The notes beneath the pieces are model-generated. The model was not told the DNA's origin, searched no databases, and saw nothing but the letters and a program-made list of their open reading frames with translations. This document shows, one piece after another, positions 1-9,850 of a DNA stretch of 64,000 nucleotides. Origin of the DNA: Bifidobacterium scardovii JCM 12489 = DSM 13734 (lineage in GTDB: Bacteria; Actinomycetota; Actinomycetes; Actinomycetales; Bifidobacteriaceae); assembly GCF_001042635.1 (NCBI RefSeq), contig NZ_AP012331.1:1736001-1800000 (forward strand). The letters are read 5' to 3'. The position numbers and the translations under genes were made by a program. Every line of letters begins with the position of its first letter. The first letter of the stretch is position 1.

Positions 1-553
1 GCAGCGTGATGCCGTTGGCCGCGCAGGCCGTCTCCACGGCCGCCTGCGCGTCGGGCTGGCGCCAGCCGAGCGACATCAGGCCTTCGACCACCTGCGCCGT
101 ATGCGGGTCGCCCTCCTGGCGGCGCGCCGGCGCCGGGCCGGCCTCGATCGAGTCGAGGTCGATCGAGCCCTTCAGTTCCAGGATGATCTTCTGCGCGCCC
201 TTCTTGCCCAATCCGGGCGCCTTGGCCAGGGCCGCGGCGTCGCCGTCGGCGACGGCCTTGGCCAGCCGGTCCGGCGGCAGCGTCGACAGCAGCGACAGCG
301 CCACCTTGGGGCCGATGCCGCTGACCTTCTGCAGCTGCAGGAACATGCGCTTGGACGCCGACGACAGGAACCCGAACAGCGTGATCGCGTCCTGCGACAC
401 GCTCAGCGACGTGTACACGCGCGTCTCCTGCCCGGCGTGCAGCGCAGACAGGTCGGCCGAGGGCATCCGGGTCTCGTACCCGACGCCGCCGACCTCGATG
501 ATGGCATGGTCCGCGTTCACCTCGGCGACGCGGCCGCTGAGCATTCCAATCAT
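1..553 (-). CDS. ruvA: Holliday junction branch migration protein RuvA (3' end cut by window)
   Basis: RuvA binds the four-way Holliday junction and loads the RuvB helicase during recombinational repair. The N terminus (MIGMLSGRV) is complete and starts at 553. Both helix-hairpin-helix motifs are visible (VSGIGPKVALSLLS near residue 75 and GLGKKGAQKIILEL near 110). About 184 residues are seen; the family is about 200, so only the tail of domain III is missing. It lies 46 bases downstream of ruvC on the same strand, the usual ruvCA(B) order, so ruvB is expected just outside the window. Confidence 0.95.
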   Translation of the reverse strand, partial: MIGMLSGRVAEVNADHAIIEVGGVGYETRMPSADLSALHAGQETRVYTSLSVSQDAITLFGFLSSASKRMFLQLQKVSGIGPKVALSLLSTLPPDRLAKAVADGDAAALAKAPGLGKKGAQKIILELKGSIDLDSIEAGPAPARRQEGDPHTAQVVEGLMSLGWRQPDAQAAVETACAANGITL

Positions 554-599
554 GGCGATCCCCTAGCATTCCAAAGTTTCGAACATCTGTTCGATCAGT

Positions 600-1181
600 C
601 TACATGCCGCGGTCGACGCTGTGCCGGCGCTTGGATCGCTGCGCTGCTTCGGCCCACTGCCGCTGGGCCGCCGTCAGGTGCTGCTCGCGCTCGCCGCCCT
701 GCAGCGCGCCGGCGGGGCGCAGGGCATGGCAGATCGCCACGGCCAGCGCGTCGGCCGCGTCGGCGGGCTTCGGCGGCTCGTTGAGCCCGAGGATGCGGGC
801 GACCATGCGCTCGACCTGGATCTTCTCGGCCTTGCCGTTGCCGGTGATCGCCAGCTTCGATTCGGTCGGCGTGTGCAGGGCCACCGGGATGCCCCGCTGC
901 GCGGCCGCGAGCATCGCCAGGCCGGCGGCCTGCGCGGTGCCGAGCACGGTGTTGCGGTTCTCCTGCGCGAACACGCGCTCGATCGACACGGTGTCTGGCG
1001 CGAAGCGCTCGATCTTCTCGGCCAATCCGTTGTAGATCGCCAGCAGGCGCAGATCCTGCGAGGTATCGGGCGACGAGCGCACCACATCGACGTGGATAAA
1101 CGAAAGCCGGCGGTGAGCGCCGGCTTCGATCACGCCGACCCCGCACCGGGTGAGCCCGGGGTCGACGCCAAGGATGATCAC
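600..1181 (-). CDS. ruvC: Crossover junction endodeoxyribonuclease RuvC
   Basis: RuvC is the dimeric Mg2+-dependent resolvase that cuts Holliday junctions. The protein of 193 residues opens with [14 protein letters not shown], which carries the first catalytic Asp in the RNase H-like fold. The SIERVF motif (second acidic residue) and the C-terminal [13 protein letters not shown] motif (third and fourth acidic residues) are intact. The start lies 5 bases after the yebC stop, so the two genes are probably co-transcribed and coupled. Confidence 0.96.
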   Translation of the reverse strand: MIILGVDPGLTRCGVGVIEAGAHRRLSFIHVDVVRSSPDTSQDLRLLAIYNGLAEKIERFAPDTVSIERVFAQENRNTVLGTAQAAGLAMLAAAQRGIPVALHTPTESKLAITGNGKAEKIQVERMVARILGLNEPPKPADAADALAVAICHALRPAGALQGGEREQHLTAAQRQWAEAAQRSKRRHSVDRGM

Positions 1182-1186
1182 GAGGT

Positions 1187-1942
1187 CTACTCCTCGTCGA
1201 GCTGGGCCATCACCTCGTCGGAGGCGGTCCAGTTGGAGTAGATGTTCTGCACGTCGTCCAAGTCATCGAGGTTGTCGATGAGCTTGGACACCTTGCGGGC
1301 GTCCTCGAGGCTCAGCTCGACCTCGTTCTTCGGGCGCATGACCATATCGGCGGAATCGTAGTCGAAACCGGCGTCCTGCAGGCTCTTGCGCACGGCGTGC
1401 AGATCGGACGGATCGGTGACCACGGTGAACACCTCGCCATCGTCGATCACGTCCTCGGCACCGGCGTCGCCGGCCTTCTCGAACAGGTCGTCGAAGTCGA
1501 CGCCCTCGGACGGCACCTCGATCTGGCCCTTGCGCTCGAAGTTGAAGCTCACGGAGCCGGAGGTGGCCAGCGAGCCGTTGCCCTTGGTCAGCGTGGAGCG
1601 CACTTCGGCGGCCGCGCGGTTGCGGTTGTCGGTCAAGCACTCGATGATCAGGCCGACGCCGGCGGGGGCGTAGCCCTCGTACACGATGTCCTCGTAGCTG
1701 GCGCCGCCGGCTTCCTCACCGGAGCCGCGCTTGACGGCGCGCTTGATGTTGTCGGCCGGCATCGAGGCCTTCTTGGCCTTGTAGATGGCATCGTACAGGG
1801 ACGGGTTGCCGTCCGGGTCGCCGCCGCCCATGCGGGCCGCGATCTCGATGTTCTTGATCAGCTTGGCGAACAGCTTGCCGCGCTTGGCGTCGATGGCGGC
1901 CTTCTTGTGCTTGGTGGTCGCCCACTTGGAATGCCCTGACAT
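1187..1942 (-). CDS. yebC: YebC/PmpR family DNA-binding regulator
   Basis: Members of this family are cytosolic; some act as DNA-binding regulators, and related proteins help translate proline-rich stretches. The diagnostic N terminus [15 protein letters not shown] and the [13 protein letters not shown] segment are present. The length of 251 residues is typical. As in many bacteria it is immediately upstream of ruvC-ruvA. It is the first gene of this minus-strand operon; the gap from 1943 to 2059 contains no gene. Confidence 0.93.
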   Translation of the reverse strand: MSGHSKWATTKHKKAAIDAKRGKLFAKLIKNIEIAARMGGGDPDGNPSLYDAIYKAKKASMPADNIKRAVKRGSGEEAGGASYEDIVYEGYAPAGVGLIIECLTDNRNRAAAEVRSTLTKGNGSLATSGSVSFNFERKGQIEVPSEGVDFDDLFEKAGDAGAEDVIDDGEVFTVVTDPSDLHAVRKSLQDAGFDYDSADMVMRPKNEVELSLEDARKVSKLIDNLDDLDDVQNIYSNWTASDEVMAQLDEE

Positions 1943-2059
1943 AATGCTCCTAGCAGGTAGTGGATAAAACTGACAAACGAGACGATTTTAGAGCGGTTCG
2001 CCGACAAGCGCCCCGCACGGGGCCGTCCCGGGCCCCTGTTCCGGGGGCGAGGGGCCGCC

Positions 2060-2665
2060 TTAGGCGGCGGCGCTCCCCCGTTCGAGCGGCAGCCCGAAGT
2101 CCGGTGCGAGCCGCGAGAACGCCTGCGCGTATGCGGCGCGCTGGTCGGACAGCAGGATCGGCATGGTACGCGTCTGGGCGACGATCGGCATGAAGTTCGC
2201 GTCGCCGTTCCAGCGCGGCACCACATGCTGGTGCAGGTGCGCGGCCACGCCGGCGCCCGCCACCTCGCCCTGGTTGATGCCGATGTTGTAGCCGTCCGGA
2301 TGGGAGACTGCCTCCATCACCTTCATGGCGAGGGTGGTGGCCTTCTCGAATTCGAACAGTTCGGCGTCGTCGAGCTCGGTGATGAACCCGACGTGGCGGT
2401 ACGGGCAGATCATCAGGTGCCCGACGTTGTACGGGTAGAGGTTCATGATGGCGAACACGCGCGCGCCGCGCCAGGCGATGAGGCCGTCCTCGTCGGACTT
2501 CTTCGGCCCGGCGCAGAACGGGCACTCCTTCGCCTTGGGCTTGGTCGGCCGGTCCTCGCTGTTGCGCAGCACATAGGTCATGCGCTGCGGGGTCCACAGC
2601 CGCTCGACCGTGTCCTCCTGCGGCGGGAAGTCCGCCGGATCGTCGACGCGCGCGTCAGTCATCAT
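2060..2665 (-). CDS. HIT family protein (AP4A phosphorylase-like)
   Basis: A histidine-triad nucleotide hydrolase/transferase of 201 residues. The histidine triad HLHQHVVP lies near residue 140, preceded by the NIGINQGEVAGAGV segment that lines the nucleotide pocket. A CPFCxGPKKSDE motif near residue 48 resembles the Zn/substrate region of actinobacterial diadenosine tetraphosphate phosphorylases. The start ATG-ATG at 2665 follows an AAAGGG ribosome site. It is downstream of thrS on the same strand but separated by a repeat block. The exact substrate cannot be read from sequence. Confidence 0.85.
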   Translation of the reverse strand: MMTDARVDDPADFPPQEDTVERLWTPQRMTYVLRNSEDRPTKPKAKECPFCAGPKKSDEDGLIAWRGARVFAIMNLYPYNVGHLMICPYRHVGFITELDDAELFEFEKATTLAMKVMEAVSHPDGYNIGINQGEVAGAGVAAHLHQHVVPRWNGDANFMPIVAQTRTMPILLSDQRAAYAQAFSRLAPDFGLPLERGSAAA

Positions 2666-2689
2666 TGTGCCCTTTCTTGGGAGGCTCCC

Positions 2690-2800
2690 CTCAGTCCGCT
2701 GCGCGGACAGCTCCCCTCAGGGAGGGGAGCCTAATACGTTTGGCATGGCTCCCCTCCCTGAGGGGAGCTGTCGCCGCAGGCGACTGAGGGGAGCCAACCC
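2690..2800. repeat. Intergenic GGCTCCCCTC inverted-repeat block
   Basis: Two back-to-back copies of an inverted-repeat unit with arms GGCTCCCCTC and GAGGGGAGCC (with short variable centres such as TCCGCTGCGCGGACAG) fill the gap between thrS and the HIT gene. The same unit recurs at 8605, 13560, 17068 and 21204. It can fold into long hairpins and may act as an RNA processing or termination signal. No protein is encoded here. Confidence 0.8.
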
Positions 2801-2814
2801 ACTACTTCCTTAAT

Positions 2815-4848
2815 TCACTCGGCCACGGCGGCGGTGAAGTCGTCGGCGGAGTTGACCTGCACGCGCTTGGCGATGACCTTGAGGATCTGCTCGCGGGCCT
2901 GGTCCACCGGCACGCCGTTGAGCTGGCTGCCGTCGCGGAAACGGAAGCTCACCGCGTTGTTGTTCATGTCCTCCTCGCCGACGATGAGGATGAACGGCAC
3001 CTTGGACTTGGAGGCGTTGCGGATCTTCTTGCCGAAGCGGTCGTCGGAGTAGTCGATCTCGCAGCGGACCATCTCGTCCTCGAGGGACTTGACGAAACCG
3101 GCCAGATGCGGGGCGAACTCGTCGGCGACCGGCACGCCGAGCACCTGCACGGGGGCCAGCCACGCCGGGAAGGCGCCGGCGTAGTGTTCCAGCAGCACGG
3201 CGAAGAAGCGCTCGATGGAACCGAACAGGGCGCGGTGGATCATCACCGGGCGCTGGTGGGTGCCGTCCTTCGCGATGTACTCGAGCTGGAAGCGCTCGGG
3301 CAGGTTGAAGTCGAGCTGGATGGTCGAGACCTGCCAGGTGCGGCCGATGGCGTCGCGGGCCTGCACGGAGATCTTCGGGCCGTAGAAGGCGGCGCCGCCC
3401 GGATCGGCCACGAGGTCGAGGTGGGAGGCCTCGGCGACCTCGCGCAGCGTGTTGGTCGCCTCCTCCCAGATCTCGTCGGAGCCGACGTACTTGTCCGGGT
3501 CCTTGGTGGACAGCTCCAGGTAGAAGTCGGACAGGCCGAAGTCCTTGAGCAGGTTCAGCACGAAGGTCAGCAGGCTGGTCAGCTCGTCCTTCATCTGCTC
3601 GCGGGTGCAGTAGATGTGGGAATCGTCCTGGGTCAGGCCGCGCACGCGGGTCAGGCCGTGGACCTCGCCGGACTTCTCGTAGCGGTACACGGTGCCGAAC
3701 TCGAAGAGGCGCAGCGGCAGCTCGCGGTAGGAGCGCTGGCGCGACTTGAAGATCAGGTTGTGCATCGGGCAGTTCATCGGCTTGAGGTAGTAGTCGGCGC
3801 CCGGCTTGACGATGTTGCCGTCCGCGTCCTTCTCCTCGTCGAGGTGCATCGGCGGATACATGCCGTCCTTGTACCAGTGCAGGTGGCCGGAGGTCTCGTA
3901 CAGGCCGCCCTTGGTGATGTGCGGGGTCTGCACGAAGCTGTAGTGGTGCTTGCGGTGCTGCTCGCGGGAGTAGTCCTCCATCGCGTTGATCACGGCGGCG
4001 CCCTTCGGGTGGAACACGGCCAGGCCGGGGCCGATCTCGTCCGGGAAGGAGAACAGGTCCATCTCGGCGCCGAGCTTGCGGTGGTCGCGCTTGGCGGCCT
4101 CCTCCAGGCGGGTCTGATAGGCCTTGAGGTCCTCCTTGGTGGCCCATGCGGTGCCGTAGATGCGCTGCATGGTCGGGTTCTTCTCGGAGCCGCGCCAGTA
4201 CGCGGCGGCGGAACGCTCGATCTTGAAGGCCTTGATGTAGCGGGTGTTCGGCAGGTGCGGGCCGCGGCACAGGTCCTTCCAGACCACGTTGCCGTCACGG
4301 TCGACGTTGTCGTAGAAGCTGAGTTCCTTTTCGGCGATCTCGGTGGCGGCGGCCGGGTCGAGGTGGGCCTCCTTGTCCTCGATCAGCTCGATCTTGAAGG
4401 GCTGGTCGGCCTCTTCCTTCAGGGCCTCCTCCTCGCTCACGGCGCGGCGGCGGAAGGACTGGGAGGACTTGACGATGCGCTGCATGCGCTTCTCGATGTC
4501 CTTGAGGTCGTCGGGGGTGAAGGGCTGGTCGACCTGGAAATCGTAGTAGAAGCCGTCCTTGATCACCGGGCCGACGCCGAGCTTGGCGTCGGGGCGGATC
4601 TCCTGCACGGCCTGGGCCATGACGTGCGTGGCGGAGTGGCGCATGATCGTCAGGCCGTCCTCGCTGTCGAGCGCGATCGGGGTCACGGAGTCGCCGTCGT
4701 TCAGCGGCGTGTACAGGTCGCGCGGTTCGCCGTTGAGCCTGACCGCGATGATGTTCTTGTCGTCCGCGAACAGCTCGACGCCGGTGGTGGTTGCTTCCAC
4801 CTCCCTCGCCTCGCCGTTGACTGTGATGGAGATGGTAGCTTGCGCCAT
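2815..4848 (-). CDS. thrS: Threonyl-tRNA synthetase
   Basis: This is a class II aminoacyl-tRNA synthetase that charges tRNA-Thr, with editing of mis-charged serine. The start is set at 4848 ([12 protein letters not shown]) because AAAGGACACATC lies directly in front; the open frame upstream is non-coding leader. The order is a TGS domain (residues 1-65), the editing domain with HSATHVMAQ, then the catalytic core with MNCPMHN (zinc Cys), motif 2 around [17 protein letters not shown], and the C-terminal anticodon-binding domain (PVQVLGVPV onward). The 677 residues are a full-length protein. It lies downstream of a tRNA operon that ends in its own terminator. Confidence 0.97.
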   Translation of the reverse strand: MAQATISITVNGEAREVEATTTGVELFADDKNIIAVRLNGEPRDLYTPLNDGDSVTPIALDSEDGLTIMRHSATHVMAQAVQEIRPDAKLGVGPVIKDGFYYDFQVDQPFTPDDLKDIEKRMQRIVKSSQSFRRRAVSEEEALKEEADQPFKIELIEDKEAHLDPAAATEIAEKELSFYDNVDRDGNVVWKDLCRGPHLPNTRYIKAFKIERSAAAYWRGSEKNPTMQRIYGTAWATKEDLKAYQTRLEEAAKRDHRKLGAEMDLFSFPDEIGPGLAVFHPKGAAVINAMEDYSREQHRKHHYSFVQTPHITKGGLYETSGHLHWYKDGMYPPMHLDEEKDADGNIVKPGADYYLKPMNCPMHNLIFKSRQRSYRELPLRLFEFGTVYRYEKSGEVHGLTRVRGLTQDDSHIYCTREQMKDELTSLLTFVLNLLKDFGLSDFYLELSTKDPDKYVGSDEIWEEATNTLREVAEASHLDLVADPGGAAFYGPKISVQARDAIGRTWQVSTIQLDFNLPERFQLEYIAKDGTHQRPVMIHRALFGSIERFFAVLLEHYAGAFPAWLAPVQVLGVPVADEFAPHLAGFVKSLEDEMVRCEIDYSDDRFGKKIRNASKSKVPFILIVGEEDMNNNAVSFRFRDGSQLNGVPVDQAREQILKVIAKRVQVNSADDFTAAVAE

Positions 4849-5022
4849 GATGTGTCCTTTGCTATCGGGGTCCGCGTTACCAATGTGCAGGCCTGGACTG
4901 GGTATCAACGTATGCATACGATATGAGCGTGTGCCGACAACGGTGAGCGCGTGCCGACGACGCCGGACTCCCCCGGCCCGCCCACTGCGCCCGCCCGGAT
5001 TCCCGGCGGAACGCCGGATAAC

Positions 5023-5044
5023 AAAAAAGCTCCCGACTGGGAGC
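5023..5044 (-). terminator. Rho-independent terminator of the tRNA operon
   Basis: On the minus strand the sequence reads GCTCCC-AGTC-GGGAGC followed by TTTTTT, a compact stem and U-run directly after the last tRNA-Gly. It separates the tRNA operon from thrS. Confidence 0.9.
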
Positions 5045-5053
5045 CATGCCGGA

Positions 5054-5125
5054 GCGGACAACGGGACTCGAACCCGCGGTCTCAACCTTGGCAAGGTTGC
5101 GCTTTACCAACTAAGCTATGTCCGC
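5054..5125 (-). tRNA. tRNA-Gly (anticodon GCC), copy 1
   Basis: The 72-base cloverleaf on the minus strand starts with GCGGACA and ends with its complement TGTCCGC. The anticodon arm is CAACC-TTGCCAA-GGTTG, giving anticodon GCC. The T-arm GCGGGTTCGAGTCCCGT is intact. CCA is not encoded. It is identical to the copy at 5595-5666 and is the last tRNA of the six-gene operon. Confidence 0.96.
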
Positions 5126-5155
5126 GAAGGAGCCGGCGTGAGAACCGATTCCGAG

Positions 5156-5228
5156 TGGAGCTAAGGGGATTCGAACCCCTGACCCTCTCCATGCCATGGA
5201 GATGCGCTACCAGCTGCGCCATAGCCCC
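5156..5228 (-). tRNA. tRNA-Ala (anticodon GGC)
   Basis: A 73-base cloverleaf on the minus strand. The anticodon loop is ATGGCAT between TCTCC and GGAGA, so the anticodon is GGC. The acceptor stem pairs GGGGCTA with TAGCTCC, which places a G-U pair at 3:70, the identity element for alanyl-tRNA synthetase. The discriminator base is A. Confidence 0.95.
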
Positions 5229-5262
5229 GAACCGAACGACCGCAGCGCAAGGCTGCGATCCG

Positions 5263-5335
5263 TGGGTGATGTAGGAATCGAACCTACGACCCCTTCCGTG
5301 TGAAGGAAGTGCGCTAGCCGCTGCGCCAATCACCC
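5263..5335 (-). tRNA. tRNA-Val (anticodon CAC)
   Basis: A 73-base cloverleaf with acceptor stem GGGTGAT/ATCACCC and discriminator A. The anticodon arm CTTCC-TTCACAC-GGAAG gives CAC. It is one of two valine isoacceptors side by side. Confidence 0.95.
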
Positions 5336-5379
5336 GTGCTCTGTTCAGTTGTGAACGCCGAAGCGAACTTCGGCATCCG

Positions 5380-5451
5380 TGGGCGATACAAGATTCGAAC
5401 TTGTGACCCCTTCCGTGTCAGGGAAGTGCGCTACCTCTGCGCCAACCGCCC
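5380..5451 (-). tRNA. tRNA-Val (anticodon GAC)
   Basis: A 72-base cloverleaf with acceptor GGGCGGT and an anticodon arm CTTCC-CTGACAC-GGAAG giving GAC. It shares most of its anticodon stem with the neighbouring Val(CAC) gene, suggesting tandem duplication and divergence. Confidence 0.95.
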
Positions 5452-5494
5452 GGGCCTGCGTGCTCGTCGGGCCGGATCACTCCAGCCGTCCGAG

Positions 5495-5565
5495 AGGTGG
5501 GTACGAGAGTCGAACTCGTCTATACGGCTTTGCAGGCCGCTGCCTAACCGCTTGGCTAACCCACC
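5495..5565 (-). tRNA. tRNA-Cys (anticodon GCA)
   Basis: A 71-base cloverleaf with acceptor stem GGTGGGT/ACCCACC. The anticodon loop CTGCAAA gives GCA, and the base after the acceptor stem is U, the discriminator expected for cysteine. Confidence 0.95.
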
Positions 5566-5594
5566 GTAAGGTCGTCAACTCTTCGGACCTTAGA

Positions 5595-5666
5595 GCGGAC
5601 AACGGGACTCGAACCCGCGGTCTCAACCTTGGCAAGGTTGCGCTTTACCAACTAAGCTATGTCCGC
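5595..5666 (-). tRNA. tRNA-Gly (anticodon GCC), copy 2
   Basis: This is base-for-base identical to tRNA-Gly copy 1 at 5054-5125, anticodon GCC. It is the promoter-proximal member of the operon (order of transcription: Gly, Cys, Val-GAC, Val-CAC, Ala, Gly). Confidence 0.96.
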
Positions 5667-5827
5667 AGTGTCTTCAGCAGCTTGCCGCTGCCTGAGCACG
5701 AGTGATTACTATACCGACATCCGTGTAGTTTGCAAAACCCGGCGTGTCGCAAGGGGGCCGAAGCGGCCCCGATTCGCCACTGGCATAAGGATTTCCAACG
5801 GTTTTCGGGCACGGTACATTAGAAAGC

Positions 5828-6661
5828 ATGATGGAAGATATGAAGGCTTCGGGCGCCGTGATGATCGCGGCGTTCGAGGGGTGGAACGACGCCTGCCAGG
5901 CGGCGACGGACGTCGTGCGCCATCTCGTGGCGAAGTACGAATCGCGCGAGGTGCGGCACATCCGCTGCGGCGAATACTACGACTACCAGGCCACCAGGCC
6001 GATCGTCTGCTACGCCACGGGGCGCCGGCGCATCGTCTGGCCGCAGACCACGTTCTACGACATCACCCTGCGCCCGGGGCTGCACGTCTATGCGCAGATC
6101 GCCCCGGAGCCCAACTACCGGTGGATCGAGTACTGCCGCCAGAGCCTGCGCATCGCGGACGAGCTGGACGTCACCAGGCTGATCACGCTCGGCTCGATGT
6201 TCGCCGACTGCCCGCACACCCGCGACCTGCCGCTCGAGGTGGACGACGGGTCGGGCCATATCGACCCGGACCAGCGCTACAGCGGCCCGGCCGGCATCCC
6301 GACGGTGCTGGACACGATCGCGGCCGACGAGGGGCTCGACACGGCCACGATGTGGGTGTCGATCCCGCAGTACCTGGGCAGCGATGGCTGCGCGCAGGCC
6401 ACGATGCAGATGCTCGGCGGCCTGTCCGACCTGCTCGGCGTGGACCTCGACCCGGGCGACCTGCCCGCCAAATCCGAACAGTGGAAGGCCAAGGCCTCCG
6501 TGCTCACCCGCTGCAACGACGCGCTGGCGGAGTACGTGCGCCATCTCGAGCAGGACTACGACCGCAACGCGAAGGTCCGCCGTGAGACATCCCACGGCGG
6601 ACCCGAATGCGAGCAGCTCATACGGGAGGCCGAGGCCTACCTCAAGAGCATGGGCGACTGA
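5828..6661 (+). CDS. PAC2 family protein
   Basis: A 277-residue protein of the PAC2 family (related to archaeal/eukaryotic proteasome assembly chaperone 2). Recognisable segments are AAFEGWNDACQAATDVVRHL near the N terminus and LITLGSMFADCPHTR mid-protein, both typical of the actinobacterial members. The C-terminal part is charged and probably helical. Actinobacteria without a proteasome also carry it and its role there is not established. It is monocistronic, diverging from the tRNA operon and converging on uppP. Confidence 0.85.
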   Translation: MMEDMKASGAVMIAAFEGWNDACQAATDVVRHLVAKYESREVRHIRCGEYYDYQATRPIVCYATGRRRIVWPQTTFYDITLRPGLHVYAQIAPEPNYRWIEYCRQSLRIADELDVTRLITLGSMFADCPHTRDLPLEVDDGSGHIDPDQRYSGPAGIPTVLDTIAADEGLDTATMWVSIPQYLGSDGCAQATMQMLGGLSDLLGVDLDPGDLPAKSEQWKAKASVLTRCNDALAEYVRHLEQDYDRNAKVRRETSHGGPECEQLIREAEAYLKSMGD

Positions 6662-6700
6662 GCGCGGCCGGCGAGGGCACAAAGCCCCGCCGGCCGACTG

Positions 6701-7579
6701 CTAGGCCGCGGCGACGGCCTCCAGCGGCGAGAGCGCGCCGGTCAGCAGCAGGAGCGCGACGACGACGGCCAGGCCGATGCGGTAGATCGCGAAGGCCTTG
6801 TAGGAGAAGGTCGACACGAACTTGAGGAAGCCGATGATCACGATGTAGCCGAGGAAGAAGCTGATGACCATGGCCACGATCGTCGGCCCCCAGCCGGGGA
6901 ACATGGCGTCGGTCTTGTAGTCCTTGACGGCCTTGACCGCCTCCAGCAGGCCGGAGCCGAACACCGCCGGGATGGCCATCAGGAAGCTCAGGCGCACGGC
7001 CGGCTCGCGCTGGTAACCGAGCGCACGGCCGACGGTGATGGTGCCGCCGGAACGGGACACGCCGGGGATCAGCGCCATGGACTGGCCAAGGCCGAAGAGG
7101 AACGCGTCGCGGTACGTCATGTCGTCCATGGACTTGACCTGGCGGGCGCGCGCGTCGACCACCCACAGCAGGATGCCGAACACCAGCAGCACGGTGGCCG
7201 TGATCCACAGGTTGCGCAGCGCGGTCTCGATCACGTTCTGCAGGGTGAAGCCGAGGATGATGATCGGGACGGAACCGACGATGATGTTCCACCCGAGCGT
7301 GGCGTAGCGGTCGCCGCGGCCCATTCTGGACTTCCAGTCCTTGCCGTTCTTGCCGAACAGGCAGGAGAACCAGTGGGTGAGGATGTTGATGATGTCGCGG
7401 CGGAAATACAGGATCACCGCAAGCTCGGTGCCGATCTGGATGATGGCGGTGAAGGCCGCGCCCGGGTCGGATCCCAGCATCAGGTCGCCGATGATGCGGA
7501 TATGCGCGCTGGACGACACCGGAAGATACTCGGTCAGCGCCTGAACGATGCCGAGGATGATCGCTTGGAAGAAATTCAT
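6701..7579 (-). CDS. uppP: Undecaprenyl-diphosphatase UppP (BacA)
   Basis: This is an integral membrane phosphatase that recycles undecaprenyl diphosphate to the monophosphate carrier used for peptidoglycan and other envelope polymers. The start at 7579 (MNFFQAIILGIVQALTEYLP) is preferred to the upstream in-frame start because AGAGGG sits in front. The two active-site regions EYLPVSSSAH (near 16-26) and PGVSRSGGT (near 170) are present. About eight hydrophobic segments are visible over 292 residues, the normal length. Loss or overexpression in this family alters bacitracin sensitivity. Confidence 0.95.
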   Translation of the reverse strand: MNFFQAIILGIVQALTEYLPVSSSAHIRIIGDLMLGSDPGAAFTAIIQIGTELAVILYFRRDIINILTHWFSCLFGKNGKDWKSRMGRGDRYATLGWNIIVGSVPIIILGFTLQNVIETALRNLWITATVLLVFGILLWVVDARARQVKSMDDMTYRDAFLFGLGQSMALIPGVSRSGGTITVGRALGYQREPAVRLSFLMAIPAVFGSGLLEAVKAVKDYKTDAMFPGWGPTIVAMVISFFLGYIVIIGFLKFVSTFSYKAFAIYRIGLAVVVALLLLTGALSPLEAVAAA

Positions 7580-7800
7580 AATCCCTCTTATTGTGCTCAT
7601 GGATTCATGTGCCTCGCCCAAGAGTACTCACCGGTCCCTAAGAATGCACCAAGCAGCGGCGGAACGTGCGCATAATCTTCGGTTTTTGCCGCATTCCGCG
7701 GTACGGCCGGCAGCCTGCTTTGTCGCGCCGCGCGCCCACAATCGTCTCATACGGGAGGGCCGCATACGGCCCGCCCCGGTTCATCGAACAGGGAGGCAAG

Positions 7801-8592
7801 ATGTCCAAATACCGCAAGTCGCGCATGTGGGCGCCGGACGGGTTTTTCGAATGCGAGGGCCGCGGACTGCAGTGGCTCGGCGAGGCGCACGCGCAGGGCG
7901 GACCGCGCGTCGTGGACGTCTACGAATGGGGCAAGGACTATCTGGACATCGAACGGGTGAACGCCTGCTCCCCCACGCCCAAGGCCGCGCACGACTTCGG
8001 CGCCGCGCTGGCGCGCATGCACGACGCCGGCGCCGACCACTTCGGCTCCGCGCCGGCGGGCTACACGGGAACCTGCTATTTCGGCCCGCTGCAGGACCCG
8101 GTGCCGATGGACACCGGAACGTGGGACGATCCGGCAACCTACTGGGCCGAAGGCCGGTTGCTGCCGATGGTGGAGCTGGGCATACGCCGCGGCGAGCTGA
8201 CGAGCGCGGACTTGGACCTCACCCGGCGCGTGATCGACCGTCTTCCCGAGCTGCTGGGGCGCGCCGCGGCGGACAAGCCAGCGCGCGTGCACGGCGATCT
8301 GTGGAGCGGCAATGTGATGTGGACCGCCGATTCGGGCCAGTGCGAGGCGGTGCTCATCGATCCCGCGGCGCACGGCGGGCACCGCGAGGAGGATCTGGCG
8401 ATGCTGCACCTGTTCGGCATGAGCTATCTGAGCGAGATCATGGACGGCTACCAGTCCGTGCACCCGCTGAAGGCCGGCTGGCAGGAACGCGTCACGCTGT
8501 GGCAGCTCTACCCGATCGCCGGCCACTGCGTGTTCTTCGGCGGCGGCTACGTCAGCGAATACCGCTCCATGTGCCGTTCCCTGCTGCACTGA
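7801..8592 (+). CDS. Fructosamine kinase family protein
   Basis: A small kinase-like protein of 263 residues. The start at 7801 follows GGAGGCAAG; the longer open frame upstream lacks a ribosome site. The phosphotransferase (APH-like) catalytic loop is ARVHGDLWSGNVMW, with the metal-binding motif LIDPAAHGGHREEDLAM, as in fructosamine-3-kinase homologues. Bacterial members phosphorylate ketosamines such as Amadori products, suggesting repair or use of glycated compounds. It ends just before a hairpin shared with dnaJ on the other strand. Confidence 0.85.
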   Translation: MSKYRKSRMWAPDGFFECEGRGLQWLGEAHAQGGPRVVDVYEWGKDYLDIERVNACSPTPKAAHDFGAALARMHDAGADHFGSAPAGYTGTCYFGPLQDPVPMDTGTWDDPATYWAEGRLLPMVELGIRRGELTSADLDLTRRVIDRLPELLGRAAADKPARVHGDLWSGNVMWTADSGQCEAVLIDPAAHGGHREEDLAMLHLFGMSYLSEIMDGYQSVHPLKAGWQERVTLWQLYPIAGHCVFFGGGYVSEYRSMCRSLLH

Positions 8593-8604
8593 CAAACAAA
8601 TATT

Positions 8605-8632
8605 ATTGGGCTCCCCTCTCGGGGAGCCCAAT
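8605..8632. repeat. Short GGGCTCCCC inverted repeat, possible bidirectional terminator
   Basis: ATTGGGCTCCCC-TCTC-GGGGAGCCCAAT is a perfect 12-base-arm hairpin exactly between the convergent fructosamine-kinase gene and dnaJ. It is the simplest member of the intergenic repeat family and is well placed to stop transcription from both sides, although the trailing U-runs are weak. Confidence 0.65.
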
Positions 8633-8640
8633 ATATGCGC

Positions 8641-9795
8641 TCAGCTCAGCGCGTCCTTCAGCTTGCTGAAGAAGCCCTTGCGGCCGGAGCCGCCCGCGGC
8701 GGGCTTGGAGCTCTGCGCCACATGCGAGGCGTCGGCATCGTGGCTGGCGGCGAATTCCTCCATGAGCTGGCGCTCGTGTTCGTCGAGCTTGGTCGGCACG
8801 CGCACCGCGATATGGGCGATCAGATCGCCGCGCTCGCCCTGCTGGCGCACGCGAGCGACGCCCAGGCCCTTGAGCGCGACGGTGTCGTCCTGCTGGCAGC
8901 CCTCGGGCACGCTGATGGTCCGCATGCCGTCGAAGGTCTCGATATCGAGGTCGTGGCCGAGCACGGCCCAGCTCATCGGCACCTGGACCCAGCAGTGCAG
9001 GTCGTCGCCGTCGCGGGTGAACTGCTTGTCCGGCTTGATGCGGATGTCGACGTACAGGTCGCCGGCGGCGCCGCCGCCCTCGCCGACCTCGCCCTGATGG
9101 CTCAGCCGCAGCCTGGCGTTGTCGGTGATGCCGGCCGGGACCGACACGCCGACGGAGCGCGTGGTGCGCACGCGGCCATGGCCCATGCACTGCGGGCACG
9201 GGTTCTCGATGATGGTGCCGTGCCCCTCGCACCGCTCGCAGGGGGCGGAGGTCATCATCTGGCCGAGCATCGTGCGCACGACCTTCTGCGTGAAGCCCTG
9301 GCCATGGCACTGCGGGCACGGCTTCGGAGCCGCGCCGTCGGCCGACCCGGAGCCCGAGCACTGCTGGCACAGGCCGAAGGTGTTGATCTTGATGTGCGCG
9401 GTGCCGCCGAACACCGCGGTCTTCAGATCGATGGACGCCGAGGCGAGCGCGTCGCGGCCCGGCTGGGTGCGCGGGGTCGGCCCCTGGGCGCCGCCGAACG
9501 CGCCGCCGAAGAACTGACCGAAGATGTCACCCATGTCCCCCATGCCGGAGAAGCCGCCGGAGGGGAAGCCGCCGCCGTTCGGATCGTTCGGGTCGACGCC
9601 GGAATCGTACATGCGGCGCTTGTCCGGGTCGGAGAGCACGTCGTAGGCGCTGTTGACTTCCTTGAACTTGTCCTCGAATTCCGGACCGGCGATGTCGGGA
9701 TGGTATTTGCGGCTCATCTTGCGATAGGCCTTCTTGATCTCGTCCTCGCTGGCCGTGCGTTCCACGCCCAGCACCTCGTAGTAGTCTGCTGCCAC
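8641..9795 (-). CDS. dnaJ: Chaperone DnaJ (hrcA-linked)
   Basis: This is the Hsp40 co-chaperone that stimulates DnaK ATPase activity. The order is a J domain (residues 1-70, HPD in KYHPDIAG), a Gly/Phe-rich linker ([16 protein letters not shown]), a zinc-binding domain with four CxxCxGxG-type repeats ([32 protein letters not shown]) and the C-terminal substrate domain. The 384 residues are full length. It follows hrcA by 55 bases on the same strand, so it should be under CIRCE/HrcA control. Bifidobacteria usually carry another dnaJ in the dnaK operon. Confidence 0.96.
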   Translation of the reverse strand: MAADYYEVLGVERTASEDEIKKAYRKMSRKYHPDIAGPEFEDKFKEVNSAYDVLSDPDKRRMYDSGVDPNDPNGGGFPSGGFSGMGDMGDIFGQFFGGAFGGAQGPTPRTQPGRDALASASIDLKTAVFGGTAHIKINTFGLCQQCSGSGSADGAAPKPCPQCHGQGFTQKVVRTMLGQMMTSAPCERCEGHGTIIENPCPQCMGHGRVRTTRSVGVSVPAGITDNARLRLSHQGEVGEGGGAAGDLYVDIRIKPDKQFTRDGDDLHCWVQVPMSWAVLGHDLDIETFDGMRTISVPEGCQQDDTVALKGLGVARVRQQGERGDLIAHIAVRVPTKLDEHERQLMEEFAASHDADASHVAQSSKPAAGGSGRKGFFSKLKDALS

Positions 9796-9850
9796 TTGAT
9801 TCGTCCTTCAATCCGTTGTTTGACGCGTGTTATTGTGCCATAAGGCTGGG

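Noticed and set aside
1943..2059. GC-rich stretch between yebC and the HIT gene as a terminator
   Set aside because: Several overlapping hairpins can be drawn but none is followed by a T-run, so no single structure can be supported.
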